Positions 19,616-28,738 of a DNA stretch of 64,000 bases are shown piece after piece (position 1 is the stretch's first letter; every line of letters starts with the position of its first letter). Origin of the DNA: Mesorhizobium sp. LHD-90 (lineage in GTDB: Bacteria > Pseudomonadota > Alphaproteobacteria > Rhizobiales > Rhizobiaceae); the NCBI RefSeq assembly GCF_030929505.1, contig NZ_JAVFVV010000004.1, positions 62,001-126,000 on the forward strand, read 5' to 3'. The position numbers and the translations under genes are program-made. The notes below the pieces were generated by a model. The model saw nothing but the letters and a program-made list of their open reading frames with translations, was not told the origin of the DNA and did not search any database.

Positions 19616-21325
19616 TCAGCGCTGCACCTTGAGCCCCAGGAACACGCTGTTGGCCTTGAAGTCGCGGCCCTCGATGTTGCTTTTCTGGCTTTCGTGGCGG
19701 AGCCGGCCGGTTATGCCGGCGTAGCGGTTCAGCCACCAGGTCGCGCCGAGTTCGGCGTTATAGAGAAGGTCGTGGCCGTCCTGTCCGGTATAGTCGCGGT
19801 AACCGATACCAAGTTCCGCGTTCGCTGTCAGATTGGCGCGCACCTGCCGCTCGATGCCGACTCGCACCACGTGCAGCAGCGATCCGCTCTCGTCCGCGGT
19901 CGTCGTGCCCTCCACGGTGGTGGCAGCCTCGATATCCACGGTCGTTTCCCGCTCCGGCGACCAGGTGAGCAGGGCGTTGAGGGTTGGCCCTTCGATAGGC
20001 TCAAGGCGATCGTCCTCGAATTGCTCGCGGATCCAGCCGCCGGATATTTCTCCGGTGAGTTTCTCGCTAAGGTCGAGTTCGACGCCTGCGCGGGCGCCGA
20101 TACGGTCGGAGGACCTGCGGAAGCCGCTGGCGTCGACTTCCTCCTGGTAGAAGTTGTGGCCCGCCTCGATTTCGGCGAAGGGCGTGACGGCGGGTGATAT
20201 TTCGTAGCCGCCGCGCAGCAAAACTGCCACCAGCGTCGAGTTGCGATCCTCTTGCGAGAGGACCGTGCCGTCCGAAAGGTCGGCATCGCCGTAAGCGTCA
20301 TACTCCACCCGGCCGGTTATGCCGAAACGCGCCTTGCCGACGTCCTTCTCGAGACCGAGGCTCCCGGTGAAAGTCTGGTGGATCGGATCCTCGACGGTGT
20401 CGGCGATGATCACCGGCGAGGCCGCGGTCTCCGGCGCGCGCTCGTAGCCCAGGGTCGCGCGGGCGCGAAGCTCTTCGGTGATGTCGAGGTTCAGCGCGGC
20501 CAGTCCGCCTGCCCGGATTTCGCTGATCTCATAGCCGGAGAGCGTCTTTCGGAAGGTGCCGTAGGCATCCAGCGAGGCGGAATGCTGGGTCCAGTCCGAA
20601 ATGGCGTTCAGCCGCAGCGTCGTTTGCGACAGTACCGCCTCTCTTCCCTCAACGCTGTAATCGGCATTCGAGGTGACAGTCACGCCCTGCTCGATGGTGG
20701 GACGCAGGATGAAGGTGCCGACCCGGATGCCCAGAGGGGCGTAAGGGTCTTCCTCCGGCTGCCGCGGATCGAGAGCCTCGATCGCTTCCGCGCGTTGTCC
20801 ATCATCGGGAACGCCGATTCGCACTGCCGGCCCCACGGCTTCGGTCCGGACAGTGCCGGTCGTTTCTTGCCGGGGTATCTGGGCCGGCTCGCCGCTGCCC
20901 GCGGCGCGGGTGTTTTGACGTGGGGCCGCCGGCTGCTCCCGCCCTTCGCGTGCCGCCCTGCGTTCGCGCGCCGTCGTCGGCGGGCGGGCACTCGGGACCG
21001 GGACATCGCCGAAACCCGCCGAGTTCCCGTTGTCCTGGGGGAAAAGCGTGCCCGGCGGGTTGGCCGTGTCAGTCGGTTCGTCGGGAACCGCGCCCGGACT
21101 GACAGGCACATAGGCCGGCGCGGCCTGGGTTTCGGAGGAGGCCGGCGTGCCTCCCGTCGTCACCGGATCGGTGGCGTCGGCTTCGAGCCGCATGCCGCCG
21201 CGCAAGCCGCCCGCATCCTGTGCGAATGCAACCGGCGTGAACGCCAAGGCACTCGCCGACGCAAGCAGAAGGCAGACCGCCTTTGCGCGCAGGCTTTGGC
21301 TTGGCTGAAGGCGGACCCGCGGCAT
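19616..21325 (-). CDS. Outer-membrane beta-barrel protein with disordered N-terminal region
   Basis: 569 residues from the ATG at 21325 (longer in-frame starts extend across the promoter and into the divergent kdsD gene). The start gives a good signal peptide, AVCLLLASASALAFTPVAFA. Residues about 30-220 are Pro/Ala/Thr-rich and probably periplasmic linker; the rest alternates short amphipathic strands with Gly/Asp turns (GTFILRPTIEQGVTVTSNADY, ARFGITGRVEYDAYGD, GELGIGYRDYTG-type repeats), ending in FLGLKVQR. This matches the 'outer membrane beta-barrel' (BBP2/DUF560-like) proteins of rhizobia. Its substrate is unknown; it neighbours galU and kdsD, which favours a surface-polysaccharide role. 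Confidence 0.75.
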   Translation of the reverse strand: MPRVRLQPSQSLRAKAVCLLLASASALAFTPVAFAQDAGGLRGGMRLEADATDPVTTGGTPASSETQAAPAYVPVSPGAVPDEPTDTANPPGTLFPQDNGNSAGFGDVPVPSARPPTTARERRAAREGREQPAAPRQNTRAAGSGEPAQIPRQETTGTVRTEAVGPAVRIGVPDDGQRAEAIEALDPRQPEEDPYAPLGIRVGTFILRPTIEQGVTVTSNADYSVEGREAVLSQTTLRLNAISDWTQHSASLDAYGTFRKTLSGYEISEIRAGGLAALNLDITEELRARATLGYERAPETAASPVIIADTVEDPIHQTFTGSLGLEKDVGKARFGITGRVEYDAYGDADLSDGTVLSQEDRNSTLVAVLLRGGYEISPAVTPFAEIEAGHNFYQEEVDASGFRRSSDRIGARAGVELDLSEKLTGEISGGWIREQFEDDRLEPIEGPTLNALLTWSPERETTVDIEAATTVEGTTTADESGSLLHVVRVGIERQVRANLTANAELGIGYRDYTGQDGHDLLYNAELGATWWLNRYAGITGRLRHESQKSNIEGRDFKANSVFLGLKVQR

Positions 21326-21473
21326 GAAATTCCAATGGTTCGGCGACGCCTGCGCGTCATGCTTACCGAACCGTAAATGGCGATGGTTAACGTTGGGTTG
21401 AGGATGTCCGGGCGGGTTTGTCGCCTTCTTTGGCGGTGGACAGCGCGGCGCCAAAGCGCTAAGCGCTTCACTC

Positions 21474-22472
21474 ATGGCTCTCGCTTCCGTGAAGATTCGA
21501 CCCGATCGCTCCTCCTCGATCGCGTCCGCACTGAGAACAGTTTCAATCGAGCAGGCAGGCATGGCCGCGCTGGTCGAGGCGCTCAACAACGGCCTGTCCG
21601 AACCCTTCGCCCATGCCGTCGAGCTGATCTCCGGTATTGGCGGACGCGTGATCATGACCGGCGTTGGCAAGAGCGGCCATATAGGCTCGAAGATCGCCGC
21701 TACGATGGCGTCGACCGGGACGCCTGCCTTCTTCGTGCATCCCGCCGAAGCCAATCACGGCGATCTCGGCATGATCGCCAGTGATGACGCCATCATCGCC
21801 ATGTCATGGTCCGGTGAAACGACCGAACTCAAGGGCATCATCGCTTATTCCCGCCGCTTCGCGATCCCGCTGATCGCGATCACCTCCGGCGCAAAATCCG
21901 CGTTGGCGCGCGCGGCGGACGTCGTCATCTGCCTGCCGAAGACGCCGGAAGCCTGCCCGCACGGGCTGGCGCCGACAACCTCGACGCTGCAGCAACTGGT
22001 CATCGGCGACGCGCTGGCAATCGCGCTCCTGGAAATGCGCGGCTTCACGCCGGATCACTTCCGTACCTTCCATCCGGGCGGACAGCTCGGCGCCAGCCTG
22101 ACCAAGATCAGCGACATCATGCACACCGGCGACGAGATACCGACGATCGAGGTCGGCGCCGGCATGAGGGAAGCCATCGTCGCAATATCGAGCAAACGAT
22201 TCGGCTGCGTCGTCGTGGTCGACGCCGGGGGAGGTCTCGCCGGCATCATCACGGATGGCGATCTGCGCCGCAAGATCGGCGAGGACCTGCCGTCGAAGAC
22301 GGTTGAGCAGGTGATGACGCGCAATCCCAAATGGATCGAGCCGGACGAACTGGCGGCGACAGCGATGCAGCGCATCCAGACGGCCTCGATCACCGGGCTG
22401 ATCGTGTTGGAAAACAACAAGGTGGTCGGTTTCGTCCACCTCCACGATCTGCTCAAGATCGGCGTCGCCTGA
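21474..22472 (+). CDS. kdsD: Arabinose-5-phosphate isomerase, KpsF/GutQ family
   Basis: 332 residues. An N-terminal SIS domain (GVGKSGHIGSKIAATMAST at about 63-81; MSWSGETTELK; CPHGLAPTTSTLQQLVIGDALA) is followed by two CBS domains (about 205-330; GCVVVVDAGGGLAGIITDGDLR and the closing IVLENNKVVGFVHLHDLLK). The order and length are those of KdsD/KpsF, which isomerises ribulose-5-phosphate to arabinose-5-phosphate, the first committed step toward Kdo in LPS. It is divergent from the outer-membrane barrel gene. No strong ribosome site is visible before the ATG. Confidence 0.93.
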   Translation: MALASVKIRPDRSSSIASALRTVSIEQAGMAALVEALNNGLSEPFAHAVELISGIGGRVIMTGVGKSGHIGSKIAATMASTGTPAFFVHPAEANHGDLGMIASDDAIIAMSWSGETTELKGIIAYSRRFAIPLIAITSGAKSALARAADVVICLPKTPEACPHGLAPTTSTLQQLVIGDALAIALLEMRGFTPDHFRTFHPGGQLGASLTKISDIMHTGDEIPTIEVGAGMREAIVAISSKRFGCVVVVDAGGGLAGIITDGDLRRKIGEDLPSKTVEQVMTRNPKWIEPDELAATAMQRIQTASITGLIVLENNKVVGFVHLHDLLKIGVA

Positions 22473-22483
22473 GTAGGCGCCTG

Positions 22484-22942
22484 TTACGCGGCGACCACCA
22501 CCAGTTCCAGATCGTTCACCGAGACGACCTTGACGCGCGCGCCGGCCGGCAGGTCAGGCCCGGAAACACGCCACATAGTGTCGCCGAGCTGGATGCGGCC
22601 ATAACCCTCGCGGATCGGTTCGCTCAGCATCGCGGTGCGGCCGACGAGCTGCTCGCCGCGGCGGTTGAGCAAGGGCTGGTCGCTTTCGGTCTTGCGGCCG
22701 CCCATTAGCTTGTAGCCGGCGTAAGCGGCAACCAGCGACAGCGCGAGGAAGGCGACCACCTGCACCTGCCAGCCCCAGAAGGCGGCATCCCAAAGGGCAA
22801 GCGAGATCGCCCCGACGACCAGCGCGGCAAGGCCGATCCACAGCAGGTAGAAGCCGGGCGTAACGATCTCGATGGCCAGCAGCGCCAGCCCCAGCACCAT
22901 CCAGTTCCACGGACCCAGCTCGCCGATCAGCCACTCGATCAT
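22484..22942 (-). CDS. NfeD-family membrane protein
   Basis: 152 residues with two to three transmembrane helices (WMVLGLALLAIEIVTPGFYLLWIGLAALVVGAISLALW and WQVQVVAFLALSLVAAYAGY) and a C-terminal OB-fold domain (LVGRTAMLSEPIREGYGRIQLG then WRVSGPDLPAGARVKVVSV). NfeD proteins almost always accompany an SPFH/stomatin partner and help form membrane microdomains. Here the partner is immediately upstream in the same operon with a 12-bp gap, which fits fully. Confidence 0.9.
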   Translation of the reverse strand: MIEWLIGELGPWNWMVLGLALLAIEIVTPGFYLLWIGLAALVVGAISLALWDAAFWGWQVQVVAFLALSLVAAYAGYKLMGGRKTESDQPLLNRRGEQLVGRTAMLSEPIREGYGRIQLGDTMWRVSGPDLPAGARVKVVSVNDLELVVVAA

Positions 22943-22954
22943 CGGAAGCGCTCC

Positions 22955-23908
22955 TCAGTTCTGTTCCGGCGTGCGCGTCACCGGCGGACGGGACGGGGAC
23001 CGCGGCGCGGGGCCGCCGCCGTCGGGATTGAACGCCTCGCGGGCGATCGCGCCTATGCCGCCGAGCGTGCCGATCAGCGACGACGCCTCCAATGGCATCA
23101 ACACGACCTTGCTGTTGCCGGCCGAGGCGATCTTGGCCAGCGCCTCGGTGTATTTCTGGGCGACGAAGTAGTTGATCGCCTGCAGGTCGCCCTGGGCGAT
23201 GGCTTCCGATACCACCTGCGTGGCGCGGGCCTCGGCTTCGGCCGCGCGCTCGCGCGCCTCGGCGTCGCGGAAGGCGGCTTCCTTGCGGCCTTCCGCTTCC
23301 AGCACCTGCGCCTGCTTCAGGCCCTCGGCTTCGAGGATCTGGGCGCGCTTGTTGCGCTCGGCCATCATCTGGCGGGCCATGGATTCGACGAGGTTCGCCG
23401 GCGGATTGATGTCCTTGATCTCGACCCGGGTGACCTTGATGCCCCAGACATGTGCCGCCTCGTCGACTATGCGCAGCAGGCGTTCGTTGATGGCGTCGCG
23501 GTTGGAAAGCAGTTCGTCGAGGTCCATGGAACCCATGACCGAGCGGATGTTGGTCATGGTGAGATTCAGGATGGCGTTCTGCAGGTTGGAGACCTGATAG
23601 GCGGCCTGGGCGGCATTCAGCACCTGGTAGAAGGCGACGCCGTCGACGGCGACGATGGCGTTGTCGCGGGTGATGACCTCCTGGGTGGGGACATCAAGCA
23701 CCTGCTCCATCATGTTCAGCTTGGCGCCGATGCGGTCGATGAAGGGGATGATGAGATTGAGGCCGGGGGTCAGCGTCTTGGTGTAACGGCCAAAACGCTC
23801 GACCGTATAGTTGTAACCTTGCCCGACGGTCTTGATGCCCATGAAAAGGATGAGCAGGACCAGGATCACAAGAGCCGGGATGACGATGTCGAAGCCGGTA
23901 AAATTCAT
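22955..23908 (-). CDS. SPFH/Band 7 (stomatin-like, QmcA-type) membrane protein
   Basis: 317 residues from the ATG at 23908, which has GGAGGGG upstream. One N-terminal membrane helix ([18 protein letters not shown]), then the SPFH domain: [56 protein letters not shown] long coiled coil ([20 protein letters not shown], Ala/Glu-rich) follows, typical of flotillin/stomatin oligomers. It pairs with NfeD downstream; such pairs scaffold membrane microdomains and protease complexes. Confidence 0.92.
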   Translation of the reverse strand: MNFTGFDIVIPALVILVLLILFMGIKTVGQGYNYTVERFGRYTKTLTPGLNLIIPFIDRIGAKLNMMEQVLDVPTQEVITRDNAIVAVDGVAFYQVLNAAQAAYQVSNLQNAILNLTMTNIRSVMGSMDLDELLSNRDAINERLLRIVDEAAHVWGIKVTRVEIKDINPPANLVESMARQMMAERNKRAQILEAEGLKQAQVLEAEGRKEAAFRDAEARERAAEAEARATQVVSEAIAQGDLQAINYFVAQKYTEALAKIASAGNSKVVLMPLEASSLIGTLGGIGAIAREAFNPDGGGPAPRSPSRPPVTRTPEQN

Positions 23909-24026
23909 GCAATTCCCCTCCGATTGCCGACCTCGCAGCGGAGAATCCGCCCGGTCCCGCACGAATCACTTAAGTTCGGCGCGGCAACTATACAATCGGG
24001 TGATGGCGAAGCACTTGTGAAGGCCT

Positions 24027-25238
24027 TCAGCCAGGAAGGGCAAAAAGGTCCGTATCCGAATCCTCCCCGCCGGCAAGTGCCGTCGCGATCAGCTCGGAGG
24101 CGATCTGCGAGTAGGTGATGCCGTTGCCGCCATAACCCATGACAGCGAAGAGCCGCGGATTTCGCGGGACTCGGCCGATGAAGGGCAGGCCGGTGGAGGT
24201 CGTTCCGAAAGCTCCGGCCCAGGCGAATTCCGGCGTGAAATCCGCTTGTGGGAACAATTTCAGGAGCTTGTCCGAAATCCTCCGGGATTTTGCGCCGATC
24301 AGACTGTCGCGGCGGTCTTCGGACTGGAAATCCTCGTCCTCCCCGCCGCAAATGACGCGGCCGTCGGGTGTCGTGCGCGCGTACAAATAGGGGTCCGACG
24401 CTTCCCAAATCAGTGCCTTTTCCGGCCAGATCGAACGCGGCTGCGGACGCGTGGCGATGGCGTAGGTCGAGACGATCTGGTGGTGGGCCCTCGGCACCAC
24501 GTCCATCAGTTCGTAGCCGGTTGCCAGAACGGCATGCTGAGCAAGGACAACGGGACCGCCCTCGGTGGCGACGCGGACGCGATCAACATCGGTTTCGATG
24601 GCCGTCGCCTCGGCTGGAGCGTAGAGCCTCGCGCCGTTCGCGCGCGCCCTGAGCAGCAGGCCGGCGGTGAGCTTGCGCGGATCGAGCGCCATGTTGCCGT
24701 GACTGAGCAGCGCCGAGCGGCCTTCGATGCCAAACCGTTCCTTCAGGGCGGCGGGTGGCAGATAGAGGCTGCGCAGGCCGGCGGCGGCGCGAGCGGCGCC
24801 TTCTTTGCGCATGTCGGAGGGCGAGAGGACGTCGCCGTCCAGATAGAGCGAGGGGCGGAGGACAAGGTTGCATCTTATGCCGAGGTCGGCGATGCGGGCA
24901 TGGAGGTTCGCGACTGCGAGCTTTGACCGCCGGCAGCCGCGTTCGGCCTTTTCGCGGCCGATCCGGCGGGAGAGCAGCGAGAGCGGCATGTCGATCTCGT
25001 GTTGCACGAGCGCGGTGTTGGCCGCAGTCGATCCATGGCCGGGACCGCGCCGGTCGATCAGGACGACATCATGGCTGGCGGCGGACAGGGCTTCGGCGAT
25101 CATCGCGCCGCTGATGCCCATGCCGATTACGACCACTTCGGTCTTGATGTCGCGAATGAGCCTGCGGACAGGAACGCGTGGCGCGCGGTAGGCGGACCAG
25201 ACCGGACGTCCGGTGTGAAGGTCAAGCTGGCGTTGCAT
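24027..25238 (-). CDS. FAD-dependent oxidoreductase, DAO/DadA-like
   Basis: 403 residues. The Rossmann FAD motif is VVVIGMGISGAMIAEALSA (near 36-54) with VVLIDRRGPGHGSTAANTAL continuing the DAO pattern; the C-terminal FAD contact is FAVMGYGGNGITYSQIASE. This places it in the D-amino-acid dehydrogenase/glycine oxidase superfamily, but the substrate cannot be read from sequence. It is monocistronic between the SPFH operon and hemH. A ribosome site is weak (GGGG, a few bases upstream). Confidence 0.82.
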   Translation of the reverse strand: MQRQLDLHTGRPVWSAYRAPRVPVRRLIRDIKTEVVVIGMGISGAMIAEALSAASHDVVLIDRRGPGHGSTAANTALVQHEIDMPLSLLSRRIGREKAERGCRRSKLAVANLHARIADLGIRCNLVLRPSLYLDGDVLSPSDMRKEGAARAAAGLRSLYLPPAALKERFGIEGRSALLSHGNMALDPRKLTAGLLLRARANGARLYAPAEATAIETDVDRVRVATEGGPVVLAQHAVLATGYELMDVVPRAHHQIVSTYAIATRPQPRSIWPEKALIWEASDPYLYARTTPDGRVICGGEDEDFQSEDRRDSLIGAKSRRISDKLLKLFPQADFTPEFAWAGAFGTTSTGLPFIGRVPRNPRLFAVMGYGGNGITYSQIASELIATALAGGEDSDTDLFALPG

Positions 25239-25314
25239 GAAACCCCGGTGGAAAGGTTGACCCGGTCTTAACGGACCAGTGCCAACAGCGTTCCGCGTGC
25301 AGTGGAAGGCAGAC

Positions 25315-26376
25315 TCAGATCCAGCCGGACAGTTCGCGACGGATCATCGCCTGGATCACCGCCATGCCTTCGGGAGAATCGTTGAGGCAGGGGATATGGG
25401 AAAAGTTCTGACCGCCGGCATGGCGGAAAATCTCGGCGGCTTCGACCGCGATCTCCTCCAGCGTCTCGATGCAGTCGGCGGAGAATCCCGGATTGACGAC
25501 GGCGATGGATCTTATTCCGTCGCGTGCCAGCTTCTCGACGGTCTTGTCGGTGTAGGGCTGCAGCCATTCCTGCGCGCCGAAACGCGACTGGAAGGTGGTG
25601 GTCAGCTTTTCCTCGCCCCATCCGAGTCTTTCGCGCAGCAACCTTGTGGTTTCGAGGCAGTGGCTGCGATACGGGTCGCCCTTGTCGGAATAGGGTTTCG
25701 GGATGCCGTGGTAGGAGGCGAGCACGATCTCCGGCTCGAACGGCAGAGTTTTCAGATGCTCCTCGATGGAGCGGGCGAGCGCGTCGATATAGACCGGCTC
25801 GGCATAATAGGGCGGGACGCTGCGCACCGCCGGAGCGTCGCGCATCTTCGCCAGCGCGGAAAACAGCTTATCGTTGGCGGTCGCCGTCGTCGTCGCCGAA
25901 TATTGCGGATAGAGCGGGAAGGTGAGGATGCGGTCGCAGCCCTGCGCAGCCAGCCGTTCCGCGACGCTCCTGATCGACGGGCTGCCGTAACGCATCGCCC
26001 AGTCGACGACGATCCTGTCGTCGCCGGCAAAGCCGGCCGCCAGCCTTTCGCCCTGGGCGCGGGTAATGGTGCGCAGCGGCGATTCATTCTTCTCGCGGTT
26101 CCAGATCTTCGCGTAGTTGGCGCCGGATTTTCGCGGGCGGGTAGTCAGCACCGCGCCGTAGAGGATCGGGTACCAGATAAAGCGTGGCAGCTCGATGACG
26201 CGCGGATCGGACAGGAACTCGCGCAGGTAACGCCACATCGGCCAGAAATCGGTGCCGTCCGGGGTGCCGAGATTGACCAGCATCACGCCGATCTTCGGCT
26301 GGCTGGTGGGCGGCCAAGGACTGCTCGTCTCGCTGCTTGCTGCAGTCGCCTCGCGGGTGGTGGTGGCTGAAGTCAT
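25315..26376 (-). CDS. hemH: Ferrochelatase
   Basis: 353 residues from the ATG at 26376 (GGGGAG upstream). The chain shows the ferrochelatase landmarks: KIGVMLVNLGTPDG at the N-terminus, AMRYGSPSI, LTFPLYPQYSATTTATANDK, the catalytic His in VLASYHGIPKPYSDKGDPY, and the Glu-containing VVNPGFSADCIETLEEIAVE. The enzyme inserts Fe2+ into protoporphyrin IX at the membrane face, ending haem synthesis. It stands alone; the 5'-nucleotidase terminator lies upstream. Confidence 0.96.
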   Translation of the reverse strand: MTSATTTREATAASSETSSPWPPTSQPKIGVMLVNLGTPDGTDFWPMWRYLREFLSDPRVIELPRFIWYPILYGAVLTTRPRKSGANYAKIWNREKNESPLRTITRAQGERLAAGFAGDDRIVVDWAMRYGSPSIRSVAERLAAQGCDRILTFPLYPQYSATTTATANDKLFSALAKMRDAPAVRSVPPYYAEPVYIDALARSIEEHLKTLPFEPEIVLASYHGIPKPYSDKGDPYRSHCLETTRLLRERLGWGEEKLTTTFQSRFGAQEWLQPYTDKTVEKLARDGIRSIAVVNPGFSADCIETLEEIAVEAAEIFRHAGGQNFSHIPCLNDSPEGMAVIQAMIRRELSGWI

Positions 26377-26445
26377 TCGGCTGTGCTCCCCGGCTTTACC
26401 TAACCCGAAAAGCCGGGAATTCAATGCAGCGTCCTGCCGCACATG

Positions 26446-26471
26446 AAAACGGCCCGGCGAAGGCCGGGCCG
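26446..26471 (-). terminator. Intrinsic terminator of the 5'-nucleotidase gene
   Basis: On the minus strand CGGCCCGGC-CTTC-GCCGGGCCG forms a perfect 9-bp stem followed by TTTT, 23 bp past the stop at 26494. Confidence 0.8.
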
Positions 26472-26493
26472 ATCTTGTCTCAAGCTTGCCGCG

Positions 26494-28548
26494 TTAGTTT
26501 GCGGGCGGGATCTTCAGGGTCGCCCCGACTGGAATAGAGCGCGGCTTGTAGGGATTGGCGTCGCCGATCAGGTGCCATTTGGCGCCGTCGCCATACACCT
26601 TTTCGGCGATATCCCAATAATTGTCGCCGACGGCCACGACATGGCTGGTTTCCGCCGCAGCGGCAGCGGCCGGCGCGCTCTCGGCGGGAGCTGCGGCTGT
26701 CGCCGGCGCAGCCGTTTCCGCGGGCGTGGTAGCGGCAGGCTGATCGGCCGCGGGTTCGCCCGTGGAGGGCGGTGTGCCGGCTATGTCGCCAGATGCCGCC
26801 GGCAATTCCGGCAAGGCTACGTCCGGCGCCGGCGTAGCCGTCGCGGGAGCTGCTTCCGCCGGGGCTGGCTGCGCGGGTGCAGTTGCAGCGGGCGCGGGTT
26901 CCGTGGCCGGCTGCGCTTGCGCCGTCTGGGCCGGAGCGTCCGCCGAGACATCAGTGATGCGGCCGTCGAGATAGGGTGTGTAGGGCCGGTGCGCGGCGAG
27001 ATAGTCAGCTACGACCTGCTCAAGGCCGGGGCCGTAGTCATAGGCGTTCTTGGCGTCGGTGGCGAAGACCTTGTAGCCGTCGCCGCCCTGGCGCACGTAG
27101 TTGTTGGTGGCGACGATATAGTCCTTGTTCGGATCGATCGGCGCCCACGCACCGTTCTCCATCACCTCGACCGTCTTGACGCGGCTACCGGCCGGCGCGG
27201 CCTTGTCGAAGGCATATTTCAGGCCGGCCACCTGCGGGAAGCGGCCGGCGCCTTCCTCGATCTGGCCGAGGCCGCTTTCCAGCGCTGCGGTGATGTCCTT
27301 GCCGGGAAGCTGGAAGGTGGCGAGCGTGTTCTGGAAAGGCAGCACGGTGAGCACGTCGCCCATGGTCACGATGCCCTGGTCGATGGAGGCACGCAGGCCG
27401 CCGCCATTCTGGAAGACGATCTGCACGCCCTGGCCCTTGACGCGGTCGAGGATGGCGTCGGCAACAAGATTGCCCATCTCGCATTCGCGGGCGCGGCAGG
27501 ACTTTCGGTCGCCGTCGATCGGCTTGGTGGTCTCGGAGACCTCCCTGGCCTTCAATTCCTCGATCGGTGCGCCGAGTTCCTTGACGCGGGCGAGCACGCC
27601 TTCGTCCGGCTTGACGGTGGAATCGAGGAAGATCGGGTTTCCGGAGGCCTCCTTGACGATGCCGTTGTCGTCGAACACGACCTTGAATTCGCCGAGATAT
27701 TTCGAATAGGACGCCGCCTGGGTGACCGGCACCTTGTAGCCGTCCGGGTTGTCGATCATCGTCGGGTAGGGCCCCTCGGCCTTTGCGTCGGTATTCGACA
27801 GCAGCGAGTGCGAGTGCCCGCCGACCACGATGTCGACGCCCGGGATTTTTGCGATCATCTCCTTGTCTCTGGGATAGCCGACATGGGTCAGCGCGATGAT
27901 CTTGTTGACGCCTTGCGCCTTCAGCTTCTCGACCTCTGCGGTGATGTTCTGGACGTCGTCGGCAATCGTGATGTTTGGGCCGGGCGAGGCGATGTCGGGC
28001 GTGTCGTTGGTGACGGCGCCGACGATGCCGATCTTCTCGCCGCCGACCTCCAGCACGATCGAAGGCTTGATGCGGTCGCCGACCTTCGACTGGGCATTGG
28101 GGTGCACGTTTGCGGACAGCACCGGGAACTGGATCTTTTCGAGGAACGGCACCAGCGCGTCCTCGCCGTCGTCGAACTCGTGGTTGCCGACGGTCATGGC
28201 GTCGAACTTCATCTGGTTGAGGAACTCGGCCTCAACCGCACCCTTGTAGGTGGTGTAGAACAGCGAGCCCTGGAAATTGTCGCCGCCGTTCAGCAAGAGC
28301 ACGTTCTGGCCGTTGAGCTTGTCGCGCTCCTGGGCGATCGCCGTGACCAGCCGGGCCGCGCCGCCGATGCACTCGTTCTTCGTTTCCTCCTCGGCAGAGC
28401 AGGTCGATTCGTATTTGTTGTTCGACTCGATGCGGCTGTGCCAGTCGTTGATGTGGAGGATGTTGAGCGTGTAGTCGGCAAAGGAAGCGCTGACGGACAG
28501 TGCAAGCGTCGACGCCGACAGGGCGGCGAGTGCGGCGAGTTTCTTCAT
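26494..28548 (-). CDS. Secreted 5'-nucleotidase/2',3'-cyclic phosphodiesterase with C-terminal LysM
   Basis: 684 residues. Signal peptide (LAALAALSASTLALSVSASFA), then a calcineurin-like metallophosphatase with all its metal motifs: LHINDWHSR, NGGDNFQGS, GNHEFDDGEDAL, LTHVGYPRD, GGHSHSLL. The 5'-nucleotidase C-terminal substrate domain follows (about 330-510; QNGGGLRASIDQG, GDGYKVF). A roughly 120-residue Ala/Pro/Glu-rich linker then leads to a LysM domain (VVAVGDNYWDIAEKVYGDG...IPVGATLKIP). It salvages nucleotides in the periplasm, UshA-like. The LysM would tether it to peptidoglycan, which plain UshA lacks. Confidence 0.9.
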   Translation of the reverse strand: MKKLAALAALSASTLALSVSASFADYTLNILHINDWHSRIESNNKYESTCSAEEETKNECIGGAARLVTAIAQERDKLNGQNVLLLNGGDNFQGSLFYTTYKGAVEAEFLNQMKFDAMTVGNHEFDDGEDALVPFLEKIQFPVLSANVHPNAQSKVGDRIKPSIVLEVGGEKIGIVGAVTNDTPDIASPGPNITIADDVQNITAEVEKLKAQGVNKIIALTHVGYPRDKEMIAKIPGVDIVVGGHSHSLLSNTDAKAEGPYPTMIDNPDGYKVPVTQAASYSKYLGEFKVVFDDNGIVKEASGNPIFLDSTVKPDEGVLARVKELGAPIEELKAREVSETTKPIDGDRKSCRARECEMGNLVADAILDRVKGQGVQIVFQNGGGLRASIDQGIVTMGDVLTVLPFQNTLATFQLPGKDITAALESGLGQIEEGAGRFPQVAGLKYAFDKAAPAGSRVKTVEVMENGAWAPIDPNKDYIVATNNYVRQGGDGYKVFATDAKNAYDYGPGLEQVVADYLAAHRPYTPYLDGRITDVSADAPAQTAQAQPATEPAPAATAPAQPAPAEAAPATATPAPDVALPELPAASGDIAGTPPSTGEPAADQPAATTPAETAAPATAAAPAESAPAAAAAAETSHVVAVGDNYWDIAEKVYGDGAKWHLIGDANPYKPRSIPVGATLKIPPAN

Positions 28549-28738
28549 CTTTGTCTCCCGGATACGACCAGTCGCACGCCCTTAGCGCGCCCCCCTTGCC
28601 GCTTTCTTACACGGCGGATGAACGGCATGTTTTCACCGGCAATCGGCGGATGCAAGCGGAATCGGGGCTCCGCGCGAGGCGGCCCGTGGCTGTTGCAGGA
28701 AAGCCCCGGCGTGCCGGTCCGCCGTTGCGGCGCAACTG

